Below the pieces are notes generated by a model, which was not told the origin of the DNA, made no database searches, and saw only the letters and a list, made by a program, of their open reading frames with translations. Shown here in pieces: positions 11,121 to 22,700 of a stretch of 64,000 bases of DNA (position 1 is its first letter; every line of letters begins with the position of its first letter). This DNA is from Epiperipatus broadwayi (lineage: Eukaryota; Onychophora; Udeonychophora; Euonychophora; Peripatidae). The position numbers and the translations under genes were made by a program. The stretch lies in the NCBI GenBank assembly GCA_028023455.1, contig JAQFVV010006271.1:186001-250000 (forward strand), in the 5' to 3' direction.

Positions 11121-11414
11121 CTATATGCTTTTACCACAGGGCAAGTATAGTAATAAATTTAAGAACTAAAGAATCTTGGATCAGAACTTAAACTATAACT
11201 TCTGGTTCTAGAAATTTACATGATTTCCCAAAGACTAATCAGTTAATTTTAATAATCCAGTGATTATTCCATTTTCTGGTTAACAACCAATTTCACTTTT
11301 GCGTAGAAAGATCCCAGCTATAAGCAAAATAAAATGTATTTTAATGTAAATTCAAGTTTCTTTTAAGAGCTTATTTTATATATTTTTTCTTTTAATGATA
11401 TAAGAAAAGGTTCT

Positions 11415-11540
11415 CATAATGTAGTAGTTACTGCATTTTTCCTGCCATACCTACTTCCTGTAATTCAAATCCAGGCCAGGTAATTCTTGAACCTGTTTCA
11501 GGCTTGGATCTTTTTTTCAAGAACATAATCCATAAACTAC
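11415..11540 (+). repeat. Probable tRNA-derived SINE remnant
   Basis: GTAGTAGTTACTGCATTTTT, then TAATTCAAATCCAGGCC resembling box B (GGTTCAAATCC). Diverged. Confidence 0.35.
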
Positions 11541-11664
11541 CAAAACAAACATATAATAATGGTTAATTGATAGATATCTAGCTTTGTTTAGCTAGGAAAA
11601 AATATCCCATGTTATTAAGGACTAATCAGATGAGTGCTAATATGCCCATTGTAAAAATACAAAA

Positions 11665-11975
11665 TAATATTATGTAACATTTGATTTTAATTACTAGCAC
11701 AGAGATAGTATGTAATTTAAACAGTAAGGATTGTTTATCCTAACATATGCACTGTACTTTTTTTTTTTTATAATATCTCAATGATGTCTTGTTGAATATT
11801 GAGGAAATTCTCAAATTAAGACACAGATAGATATTCAACAAGACATCATTGAGGGTATTATAAAAAAAATGGTGTAGTGCATGTGTTACGATAAAAAATC
11901 CTTGTTATTTAAATTACATATTATCACTATGCTAGTAAATAAAATCAAATGTTACACAAATTCCTAATATTTCCA
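11665..11975. mobile_element. Foldback element, arms about 135-140 bp, spacer about 30 bp
   Basis: Left arm 11665-11805 and right arm about 11836-11975 are reverse complements with few mismatches. The inner arm is near perfect over TCAATGATGTCTTGTTGAAT. No open frame. Probably a MITE or foldback insertion. Confidence 0.75.
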
Positions 11976-12169
11976 AGTGTTAACACATAGTAAATTTAAA
12001 GATTTCATGAGAGTTAATGTGCAGAAAGAAAATAATGAGAAAAAAAATGAAGAGAAACATTTTCATGCTCTTAAACTGAGATGCTTTAGATTGGTTTATA
12101 ATTAGAAAGTACATTTTAAAGATAAGATGGTGACTCTTATCTTTTCAAATGTCTCTATTTTCTGTCTTA

Positions 12170-12262
12170 GTTTGAGAGTGTCCTCAATACTCAACAAGAT
12201 ATCACGTTAAGATAAAAAAAACCTCATTGTTTAAATTACAAAATAACATTGTAACTTGATAT
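12170..12262 (+). repeat. Third, diverged arm of the 11.7-kb foldback family
   Basis: CTCAATACTCAACAAGATAT, then AAACCTCATTGTTTAAATTA, matches the right arm of 11836-11975 in the same orientation with many changes. Confidence 0.5.
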
Positions 12263-13925
12263 GGTCTTCATTGCTGATAGAAGATGGATTATTTTCCTAT
12301 GGACCCCATGTTTAATGTTATATTAACTTAAAAATGTAATGACTTGTTGAAATTTATGATTTTAGTTCCAAAATTGTGATGCTGGGATAAATTGTGTTAA
12401 AAGAATGATAAAAACTTGTTCACAATCTTCTAATATTTAATCTTTCTGCCATCATGAAAACAACTTAATATTCAAAGATATGAAAAATCAATATTTTGCA
12501 TATATATCCCATGTATAATGTTAACTGGAAAAATATACAAAAACTTATATCCAGCTGCATATCAATCCCACAATCCAGTTCAACTTCACACAATTTGTTT
12601 ATAATTACCATCTTTTCCTTGTATTGCTAATCGATCAGAAAACAAGTGGTTTTAAAATGGATTGCATTATGAGATCAATATATAAGTTGATATAATTATT
12701 TATATATATATTAAATTGGCTGAATATAAACAATTAATTTATTATTTGGTATATGTATGTATAGACATATAATGAATTGTCAAATGTGCCTGTGGAATAC
12801 TTGTACTTCAAATAAATAATAAATTTGAAATTATTGCTCTGTGTAAAATACTCTCCGGATCAATTTTTCTCACTATACATATATTTCACAAACATCCTTT
12901 AATCATCAAGGCAGCTAAAGACTTAAAACAGCATAGCATTTATGAATTTAATTTTATAAACTGAATGTTATAATGACGATATTATTTTCATCTATTTAAA
13001 AATATAAAAATTAAAAATTTGGTGAATTAAAAGTCATATATATAATAATTGATTGCTAAATTATCCAATTTTCAAAATCAAATTGGTCATAATTAAGACG
13101 TATAAAGAAAAGGATCTGAGTATCATTTCTTGATGGTTGTTTAGATGTTTCAAGTCTCTAGTCGACCTAACGAATGTAGGATGTTGCATCACAAAATACA
13201 TTTGGAGTAAAAAGAATTAGTCTAAAAGATTTTGCATTTAACAATAGTTTAAGATCTTTTACATGTTTAGAGAAGTATAGACAAGTCTAAATAATTTGAT
13301 TAGTTATATATATTTGTACATGGATATAACATGTGTAATGGTTTCAACTTTCCCTTTCAGTTTTAATTGTTTGTGACCTTGGGTACACCACATTTGGAAC
13401 ATTTATCTACATTTCTATATGGAAATTCCCATTTACATTTAATATTTATATCTTTAGAACCATTAACATGCATAATTCATTGAAGAGTAGGTTTAATTTA
13501 TTACAATATTTGAGAGAAATTGCTATACTTCAAATTTTCAAACATATGTAGTATTTATGCCTGTCTACAAATTTGTATATTAATCTGAGTATTAACTTAG
13601 AAGAAGGTCTCTCTGGCATAAAGCAACTCTGGTAAAATTCTATTGTTACTTTCTAGATTGCCTGGTTTTAGCTTCCTCTGCCAATTTTAATTAGTAGTGA
13701 AGTTGATTCCACAATAACTGAAAAATTTAGATTATTTACACAGATTTTCCCATTTATATTTAATGTTTGTCTGTAAGTTCATAACAATCATTAATAAATA
13801 TATATATAGTAATTTTTAGATTAAACCCTGTTATTAATATATATATATATATTAATTCTAATATTCTCATGGATAAATGATGATTCCATAATATTATTTC
13901 CGGAAGTTTCCTGATAGCAAAAAAT
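12263..13925. other. AT-rich non-coding with short TA-repeat runs
   Basis: TA microsatellite patches near 12705 and 13835. No frames or families recognised. Confidence 0.4.
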
Positions 13926-13929
13926 ATAT

Positions 13930-14340
13930 TAGACTTCCAAAATTAAGACAATTGTGACACATATAAATAGAGTAAGTGATAAAATTGGTAATGTTTTAAA
14001 GAAAAATAATATCCACACAGTTTACACTACATTTAAAAAAAATAATGAAGTATTTCTATGCCCTAAAGATAAAATTCCTTTAGAGTACCATAGGGTATAT
14101 AAAATTCCATGTGAAATTTGTTCATTTTCATACACTGGACAGACCAATCATAGAATAAATATAAGAAAGGAAGAACACATTTTGACTGAGAAAAATCAAA
14201 TTTATCAGCCATTTATTCCCACATTAAATTAACTAACCATGACATCAATTTTAATAAAACACACATTCTGGTAAAAATTGAATAATATGACCAGAGTCTG
14301 CTAAGGGAAACTATAAAGAATTTTAAAAGGCCCAAGAGCA
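13930..14340 (+). pseudogene. Penelope-like element: GIY-YIG endonuclease fragment
   Basis: A plus frame at 13954-14232 encodes VSDKIGNVLKKNNIHTVYTT and later VYKIPCEICSFSYTGQTNHR, the linker and GIY-YIG start typical of endonuclease-bearing Penelope-like retroelements (usual form VYKIPC.C...YIGQT.R). In a shifted frame after 14232, SAIS.HIN.TNHDINFN then LLRETIK resembles the end of the domain (LRESIEI). The reverse-transcriptase part is absent, and frames are broken before and after. It is an inactive 5'-truncated copy. GIY-YIG nicks the target DNA to start reverse transcription. Confidence 0.8.
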
Positions 14341-14344
14341 TAAA

Positions 14345-14904
14345 TGAGAAATGTGAATCAAAGAAATAGTAATAATATTTAAAAAAAGCTATTGGAGGAT
14401 AAAATATTTTTTAAAACTTCTCAACCACTAGAATTTGAATATGAGGAAGAAATAACGATTTTAAATCTCACTATATATTCTTACAATTTGAAAAAGAACT
14501 TCCAAGAAAAGTACTCATTATAGTACTGAAATATCAGCTATTTAGTTATTATATTACATCTATGCTCCCAGAAATAATACTAAAAAATAGCGGTTTTATT
14601 TGGAATTGGGACACTTTAGTGGTTTGTTGCATTTGGTTGATTACCTAAAAAAAAGAAACGTCAAAAAGTTTAGCAATAATTTGTTAGATGTGGATTACAT
14701 TAAAAGAATTCATAATTGGCAAAACCTTTTAGAAAATGCTGTCATTAAAATACCTATATTTCAGTACTTTGTAATTATTTCTTCATCTTAAGAGTTCTCC
14801 TTTAATCCCCTTTCTTATTACTGATTTTGAATAAAATATTTTAGAGAATTTTTCTTAAAAGTTATCAATTTTTGTAATTGGGATTTAAAATTATATCATT
14901 CACT
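14345..14904. other. AT-rich non-coding; only short unrecognised frames
   Basis: A 63-residue plus frame at 14600-14791 has no similarity that I recognise. Confidence 0.35.
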
Positions 14905-15060
14905 CTATTTACTCAATTTCAGTCATCTGTTGTAAATTTTAACTATTACTGAACATTAGAAAATAATATTACATTCAAATCTCTAGCATTGTTTTAGGCA
15001 TCAATGAATCACTTTAGCAATCCAGGTTCTCATTAATGAAAGCCATTCAAATGTAACACA
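14905..15060 (+). repeat. Interspersed repeat family R1
   Basis: TCAGTCATCTGTTGTAAATT, then AACTATTACTGAACATTAG, parallels the R1 core at 7.4 kb. Confidence 0.4.
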
Positions 15061-15199
15061 ACTATATATTGTCATTTAATTATTCCCACTTTCAATATAT
15101 AGTTCAGAAGTAGAATGCAAAATGTTTTCAGTAACTAACTTCCCTATTATGAGACAATGATGATCTCTATATTTATTCACAGTAAATTATACAAGTATT

Positions 15200-16760
15200 G
15201 ATTTAGTTAGGAGGCAATATCCATAAGCAAAAAGAAAGAAACAATATTTTAAATATAGAACTAAAGAACATTTTAGAATGGCTATGACAGAAAACTGACA
15301 ATAAAAATAAACAATTTAAAACCCAGTTACACAAAAACAAATGAAAAAAAAAGCATTTTATAAAAATCTGATATTAAGGGTTTAAGGCAATTTATGATGA
15401 AATTGTAAATCTGTGAGAAAACATTCACATAGATATAGACATTGATCCAGTGATAAAGGTAATGTCTGATCATGACTGAAGTCCATTATTGGCTAACTGT
15501 ACTAAAATCCAATAGAGAAAATGAATATCAAAGTTCAGGAAATGAGCAGGGACACACTGAAATTAGTGACCCCGTAAAATAACATGAAAAAATAATTTAC
15601 CTATTGTTATATGTAATAAATGGGAAAATAAATTCAATAATCCGGAGAATGATTTCAGGCTATCAACTTCACATCAAAATGGTGAAAAAACTGTGTTGGA
15701 ATAAAAAATATACCATAAAAATCTGGATCTATGATGAAAAACATCTATTCAGTAATTTGATAACCATACGCAGAAAGCTGAAGTTGAGAAATTCAGAGAT
15801 TATTTGCTTAAAGACATGTTTACAGTAAAACATCAGATTGGTCCATGTCTACAGTGATATTAATCAAATCTAATGGACATATCTAGATATGATAATTATA
15901 GAATGTCAGTCAATAAGTAATGTTATCTATCAAATAAAAAAAGCTTGCTAAGAAAGCACTAAAATACAGTTTGCTCTTTCTGTGGCTTTCTTGTAGACCA
16001 TATTATATAACATTGACAACTACTGATAAATTTGTTGATGGGCAGAAATTTTGAATTAATAGCATTAATTCCCAAAGGAAAAAAAAATTAAAATAGTGAT
16101 CAGATAGACAAATATGTATTAGGGGAGAAAGAGATAATCATTATGAGATTATTGAAAGTCATATTATGATTAGATAATGGGATTTAAATAGTTGAGACAT
16201 ATTTGCTAATAGCATATCTTAACTACCATAATACCCAATAAAGAACTCCAACAAAAAAGAAACAATAAGAAATTTATTTATTAGAAGTTGAAAGAATATC
16301 TTCTATAAAATATCAGAAAAATATCAACCATAGAAAGACGTAAAATAGAAACCTAGCAAAAAAAAACAACCCTCAGAACAAATAAAAACAGAACTTTTGA
16401 AAGGGCATGGATTTCTAAGATCACAAAAGTGAGAGAAAAAGCAAGAAATTACAAGATATAGAAGATGCATTAATCCACTTTCTGGAGTGAGGGAAGAAAT
16501 AAATTATTTGAAAATAAGTTTTGGATGAAATTGAAAAAAATAAAAAAATAGCTTTGTTTATAATGAAAACAATATAAAAATAAATTTTATGAAATTAAGT
16601 AAATCAAAGTTATCTAGATCAAAGAACAACAACAAATGTGTTGGGAAAAATATAAAAACAATTGCAAAAGAACAAAATATTTTCTTTTTCAAGATCTTCA
16701 GAGAACTGTAAAACTGATGAGAGTTGAAGCAAGATAAATCATAATGGGACATCTGTCAGG
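15200..16760 (+). pseudogene. A-rich, coding-like decayed element, unclassified
   Basis: The plus strand is markedly purine/A-rich, with dense lysine-, isoleucine- and glutamate-coded fragments in all three frames broken by stops (longest 15604-15828). This looks like an old retroelement ORF that has lost its frame. No RT, endonuclease or zinc motif can be read with confidence, so the class is not assigned. Confidence 0.35.
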
Positions 16761-16975
16761 CAAACAACCCTTTAAATCAATATGCTGATTAGGTACTTGA
16801 GCAAATCATCTTAACCTTTATATAATTTTGGTAAACCTTGTGGGCCATATAGACAATAAAGATATTAAAATATAATATTGGCCTGTACGTAGGTAAGAAT
16901 ATTTGAATACAGAATTCTAGACTTGTTAAATCACATTCTATACACATGTTCAAATGATTAAATTATTATCATTAA

Positions 16976-17995
16976 TCCACTACAGGATGAAGATCTCTCT
17001 GAGTTTAATCCAATTTTTCCAATCTCTAACCTGAGATCTTCCCCACATCATTCCATATCACATATGATCTCTTTCTAGTTCTTTTAAAATCTCTTGGAAC
17101 CCAGTTTAAGATTTCAACTATCTATCTATTATCAACTCTTCCAGCAATATGTCCAGCCCAACTCCACTTGTCTCTTTAAATCTTTCCATGATATCAGTAA
17201 CATCTGTTTGTTCTCACACTAATGTATTTAAGTTTCAATCCCTTCTTGTTACTCTTAATATCCATCTCTCCATACATTGTTAAGTGGTCTGAAATCTCAG
17301 TATTCCTCTTCTGTTAAGTATCCAAGTCTCAGATCCATAAGTAAGAACTGGTAAAACACATTTATTCAAAACCTTCCTTTCAAACACATAGGCATATTTT
17401 CTTTCAATATTATTTCTATCAAAAGCACTCCATTCAAGTTTGATTCTATGATTAATTTTAACCATTATGTTAATCCTCTGTATTAACTCTTCTAACTCAT
17501 TATTATCAATCTTTATATTTTTCTTTATTGAAAATCCATTGAACATTATTTTAGATTTTTTAGCATTTATGTTTAGTTCTAATTTCTTTCTTTCACCTGA
17601 TAACTCTTCTAACATTTAAAGAAACACTGAAATATTATTTACAAAAGCAATTCCATGATCTGCAGAATCTAGATGATTTAAAGTATCTCCTTTTAATTTT
17701 GCTCCCTTAATTTCTCACTTAATTTACACCATTTCTTATAAAATTTCTGTAAGAAGTTTTATAAGAAGTATTGGAGATGGTCCTTTTTATAATTTCCCTC
17801 CCTACTTGGATATGATCCATTGTACGAAAACAACTTTTAAAGCAAGGTTATTGTTGTTTAAAATCCAAAGTTCACTATAGATTAGTTGTAATTAGCTGGG
17901 CAAAAATTTTGTACAGAATTGATAAAAGATTGATAACTCTGTAATTTGTAATATCTTCTTATATTATTAGTAGTGCATTCTTACTATCATCTGGT
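16976..17995 (-). pseudogene. LINE-B: RTE-like reverse transcriptase, 5'-truncated, decayed
   Basis: Reading the minus strand in order: around 17990-17800 ITNYRVINLLSILYKIFAQL and then CFRTMDHIQVGREI, matching the RTE-type NYRPISLLSVLYKIF and FSTMDHIQV motifs. Next is the frame 17615-17280 with KLELNINAKKSKIM, IKLEWSAFDRNN and CVLPVLTYGSETW, the post-catalytic region of RTE-like ORFs. The 3' UTR runs to 16976 and ends GTGGATTAATGATAATAAT, the tail shared with other copies (GTGGATTGATAATG plus GATGATG). Stops and frameshifts make it inactive. The catalytic F/YADD box is not readable. Confidence 0.8.
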
Positions 17996-17999
17996 ACAT

Positions 18000-19567
18000 T
18001 TTGATCATTTAGTACAAAATTTTATCAACAATTTTTCTAATTTTTCATCTGTTTTACTGAGTGTATATATATATGATTGCGTTATTCTTTATACTATTCT
18101 ATTAATTCATTGCGTTCCGCATCTATTCATTTTCTCACCAGTGAATTTTATGATTCCTCGAGTTAATTGTTGTTTTTTCTTCTTTTTTTTTTTTTAAAAA
18201 AAAAAAGAAAACTAAATACAATTATAGCAATTTCTATGTATTAACAACCATCCGTGTATTTCCTTCAAATTTTCCAATTTTATTTTTGCAACAATATCAA
18301 AAATTTAAACCAAATGATTTAGAGTTTTTATTTTACATTTTTTTCATAAAATCAATATGTAAAAAGTACAAAATATTACAATTTCATATTTTTATTACAT
18401 CTTACTAGTTCATAAAAGATAACATTTCTATTTACTTTAATATTAATTTTTACTATAATTTAATTATGTAAATTTAATTAGATATTGAAATAAATTGACT
18501 TACTCTTTTTCTTTTTGCAAGTCAGACCATAAATATTTTTAATTACTTTATAGAATCGAATACTTATTAATAAAATATTATAGTTCTTATTTTGAAAGAT
18601 TCGATATATTATATAAAAATTACGTATGATGTACATATATATGAAATCATTTTGTTCGTAAAAACAAATTTAGTACTACTTTTCCAATATACACAGCAAA
18701 CTAGTAACTAAATTGGATTGTTCTGCCATCTATTGATAAGTTTAGAAATCTATTATTTATATTTTTATATTTAATACACTTATTTAGATTTAAATTGCAA
18801 ATAATCTATTAATATTAAATGAGCTATTAAAATCAGAATTAGTAACTCTAAAAAAAACTTCCTAGAAATAAGTACTAGTACCTGGTCGCACAATAACAAT
18901 CCACAACTGTTTTTAAAGTGTACTTCTTATTTTATAAATTAAAAAATTAAATTCGATATAATAACCTGATATATGTAAAGAAAATAAAGTACAAATATGT
19001 AAAGTGATTCTGTACTTTAAATAAAAGACAATAATCATACAATTTACATAATATTAAAAGTTGGATAAAAAATATAACTATATACATGAGTCAAAACTTG
19101 GACCCTTACAAATATTAGCTCTGTTGAGAACTGGAATGATGTATACACAGTAACATTATATAAACATTTACAGACAAGATGAATTACAAAATTAGAGAAT
19201 AAACTATTCAGTACATTTCCTAAGTCTAGCAACATAGGTAAGAATTCTTTAATATGAATCATCAGTTAGTGTCTCTGAAGTCAACTGAGATGTATATCAC
19301 ATATGGATACTATTTTCTTAAACTTTCTGAAAAACATGTTAATGTACTCTGCATTATTAGTTAGAGATATGAGGGTTAAATTTTAACGGTGGTTTTTCTC
19401 TGATTTTTCTATAGCATAATTCTTTACATTCATTCTTTTTTGCCAGAAATATCCACTGTGGCCTGTAAAAAAATGAAAATGTATATACTTACCATAGATG
19501 CTAGACTTATGAAACATCCTGGATAAGAAATGTTAAGAAACTAAAAAAAAATGAATCATGGAATGTT
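18000..19567 (-). other. Probable LHFPL2-like 3' UTR and flank
   Basis: This is AT-rich non-coding sequence directly 3' of the stop codon. Several TTTATT/TTTTAT strings (reverse AATAAA-like) occur near 18330 and above, but none is decisive. No open frame or repeat family is recognised here apart from the A/T tract at 18178-18210. Confidence 0.4.
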
Positions 19568-19710
19568 TTAGGGTAATAATATTAAATGTTGGTCTTCCAT
19601 AATTTTATCCTGAACTTTGTCACTTGATGTAGATTTTTCTGCCCAAACAGACAAAACGGAGCAAACAAATGTAAGAAGCGTTCCACCAATTGCAATGTAA
19701 AAGGCCCAAC
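19568..19710 (-). CDS. LHFPL2: LHFPL2-like coding exon 3 (TM4 and C-terminus, with stop)
   Basis: The acceptor TTTTTAG|GTTGG (AG at 19712-19711) opens a 143-nt coding segment: 47 residues and TAA at 19570-19568. It begins [15 protein letters not shown], matching the LHFPL2 fourth transmembrane helix (GWAFYTAIGGTVLTF), followed by a cytosolic tail containing SSDKVQDKI. It is too short to show as a long open frame and was found by searching for the continuation of exon 2. The 3' UTR runs toward lower coordinates. No single AATAAA signal (TTTATT on this strand) can be chosen with confidence. Confidence 0.92.
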
Positions 19711-22700
19711 CTAAAAATAAAAGAAAACATCAATTAATGATATTTTGTTATACTTACAATTTAATAATTTGAACATAATCACAACCACTTGCTTCATAAA
19801 ATTTATATTAGTCAAAAACATATATAAAACAAAATGATGAACTCCATATAAAGAGATGCATTTTACTTTCTACTAACATGTATACAATAACCCTTAAAAG
19901 CATGAAAGCAGCTTTATGCTCAGTACCTGTAAGTATATAACTCTTAACAGTAGAAGTAAATGTATGATAATGAAATTATGTTGTTGTTTTTTTCCATTTA
20001 TTATCAACACATCAACAAAGATTTTAACAAACACATTATCTTTATCTACAGTCACATGCCATATACTGATCAATAGTTGAATGATTAAAAATTCTTCTGC
20101 TTATTGAATAAAATATTTATCTGTGATTCAAATTTAAATCTCATAATTGTAAATATAATACATGAAAGTCCTAAATACTCGTGAGAAAGTTTTTACAAAA
20201 AACCTACAAATAGAAATCTGTAGCCTTATGCAATCATTAAACATTCAATTTCAAATAAATATATAACTTTATCATTAACATTGCAAATTTTTTTAATTAA
20301 TATAAAAATTGAAGATTATTCTTTAACTTATTATATGTGTAAAGACTGGCTATCTTAATATATATCTGAGCACTTATGGGATATATGTGTGGAGATGGTA
20401 ATCTGGACCAACTGATGATTGCTGGTTTAGCATGAAATAATGTATATTGGTGATTATTTATCTTTTTGACATATATGTGTTTAAGTGTATCAGTGTTATG
20501 AGATAGAGTGGAGAGTGGTAGGTCATGTGAAAGTCTGTGCTCATATATCCTATATATTATATGTTAGTTTGTAAAAGAAATAGTGGATTTAAACAGTAAA
20601 GAAATTTACAGCCTCATGCTCTCAAATCAAGATGCTTCCAATTCACCTATTTAATTAGAAACTTGGGTTAAAATAAGATGGTAGTAATCTTGTGTCAATA
20701 TTTGGTGAGGTCCTTCTAATGTTAAAAAATATATTCAGAGAGCGCAGAGTCACAGGTTAAAGCCTTTAAGTATTTAAATGAAATTATATTTGATTGACAA
20801 TCTAATTATAATATAACTATTTTTTTGTTTTTTTTTTAAATATGCAAAAATAATTCCAACCACTATTCTAATTATATATATAATAAAAATTCATATCACT
20901 ACAATATTAGCTGAAACAACAAAATTATACCAAAATTCTTCCACAACCAAGGTTTCATCTATTGACAAATATATATGGGCGGGGGAGTGCAATACAATAT
21001 AGGTAAACAGAAAACCCTTGGTTCCAAGAACTTTCAAGGATTAACAATTTCAAAAGATTAAGAATAATTCAACAATATCCTTATTATACTTCCCCAACTA
21101 CAAATTAGGTCTTCCATGCATAAATATGCTGATGTAAATATAAATAAATGCTAAATGTACATATTAAATATTTTGCTAATAATTTTGATATGTTTTGTAT
21201 ACAAAGCACTGCTTTTTTTTTTTTTTTTGTTCAAACAGTTTTATTGCATTTCCGTCTAACTCAAGAGTTCCCAAAGTGGTTGACATTGACCCCCTAGGAA
21301 CAATTTGAACTTTCTAGGGATCAATTATTTCAATAAAAAATTTGGGGGTTGACAACAGCAAAAATAGACTCCCTACAACTGCTATTTGTTACTTCAAAAT
21401 ATCTACAATTCCAATAGGTATCTAATTAAGATGTAAAATAATTTTTAAAAAAAACAACACTTTTTTGATAGAACACATTACATACCATACTTGTGAATGA
21501 AAAGGTAAAATATGTCATTAATATAGTCACATGTAAATATGCATCAAAATACATGTAGCACAAACATGTCCATGCATTGTCTTATTGAACCTATCAAAGC
21601 AAGTGCGGACATGAAAAACCATTGAATGTCCGAACTTGCTCGCAGGGGTTGAAATGATATTCGATATTAGCAGAATCTATCAGTGTTGTATGGTCATTCT
21701 TTCATAAAACACTATAAATTGGTTCCTTTGATGTGACATATACTTATTTGTGATATGAACTTTGATTATAATTATTTATTGAGGAACAGTATTACAAAAA
21801 AGAAAATCAGAGGATGGACTTTATTTATTTGAGTTTGAACAAAAATCTTCTCTTTCAAGTAAGTTTATCACAGGGGCTGTTGAAATTGTTTGTTAGTAAA
21901 AGTTTTTATTTGTTACAATAATAATATGACTGAACCAAAAAAGAAATGCAGGCAGTACAGCATGGTCTATTTGAAGCTAGGATTTATCCTGTCATTATCA
22001 AACAAACATTTACCAATGTGCCTCATATGCAAAAAAGTCTTTAGCAATGAAGCAATGAAACCATCAAAACTAGCAAATCACTTGAATAGAATTCATACTG
22101 ACAAAAAAGAAAAAGACTTGTCATACTTTCAATCATTTAAAGATAAAATTCTGAAGAGAATTACAATAGATAATATGTTTGTTTCATCATCGAAGCAAAA
22201 TGATGATGGATTATGGGCATCATATAATATATCCCTATTCATTGCGAAGTCTGGTGAACTGCACACCATAGGGAAGAAAATGATTTTATTGGTCATTGCT
22301 GAGGTAGTGAACACTGTATTCCACAAACCTGCATAAAATGTTATAAAAAGGATTTCTTTGAGCAATAACACAATTCAAAGACATATCAATGAAATAAGTC
22401 ATGACATGGAAAACTGTTTGTGTAATCATTTACAAAAAAAACATTTTTTCCCTCCAATCGTCAACATTACCCGGTAATGAAGCTTTGTTGCTGGTGTACA
22501 TTCGCTTTATTCAAGATCAGAAAGTGCATGAAGAACTGCTTTTTGCTAGAACTTTAAAAACTGACACTAGAGATGAATTGATTTTTAATTTCATGGAGCT
22601 ATTATTCAAGGAAAAAGTGATTTCTTGACAAATATAATATCTGTTGCGATAGATGGAGCACCAGCTATGGTTGATCATTATTGTGGTTTTATAAGTTAAC

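Noticed and set aside
19463-19492. GTAAGT...ACAG pair in the presumed 3' UTR
   Set aside because: The span is only 30 nt, too short for a spliceosomal intron.
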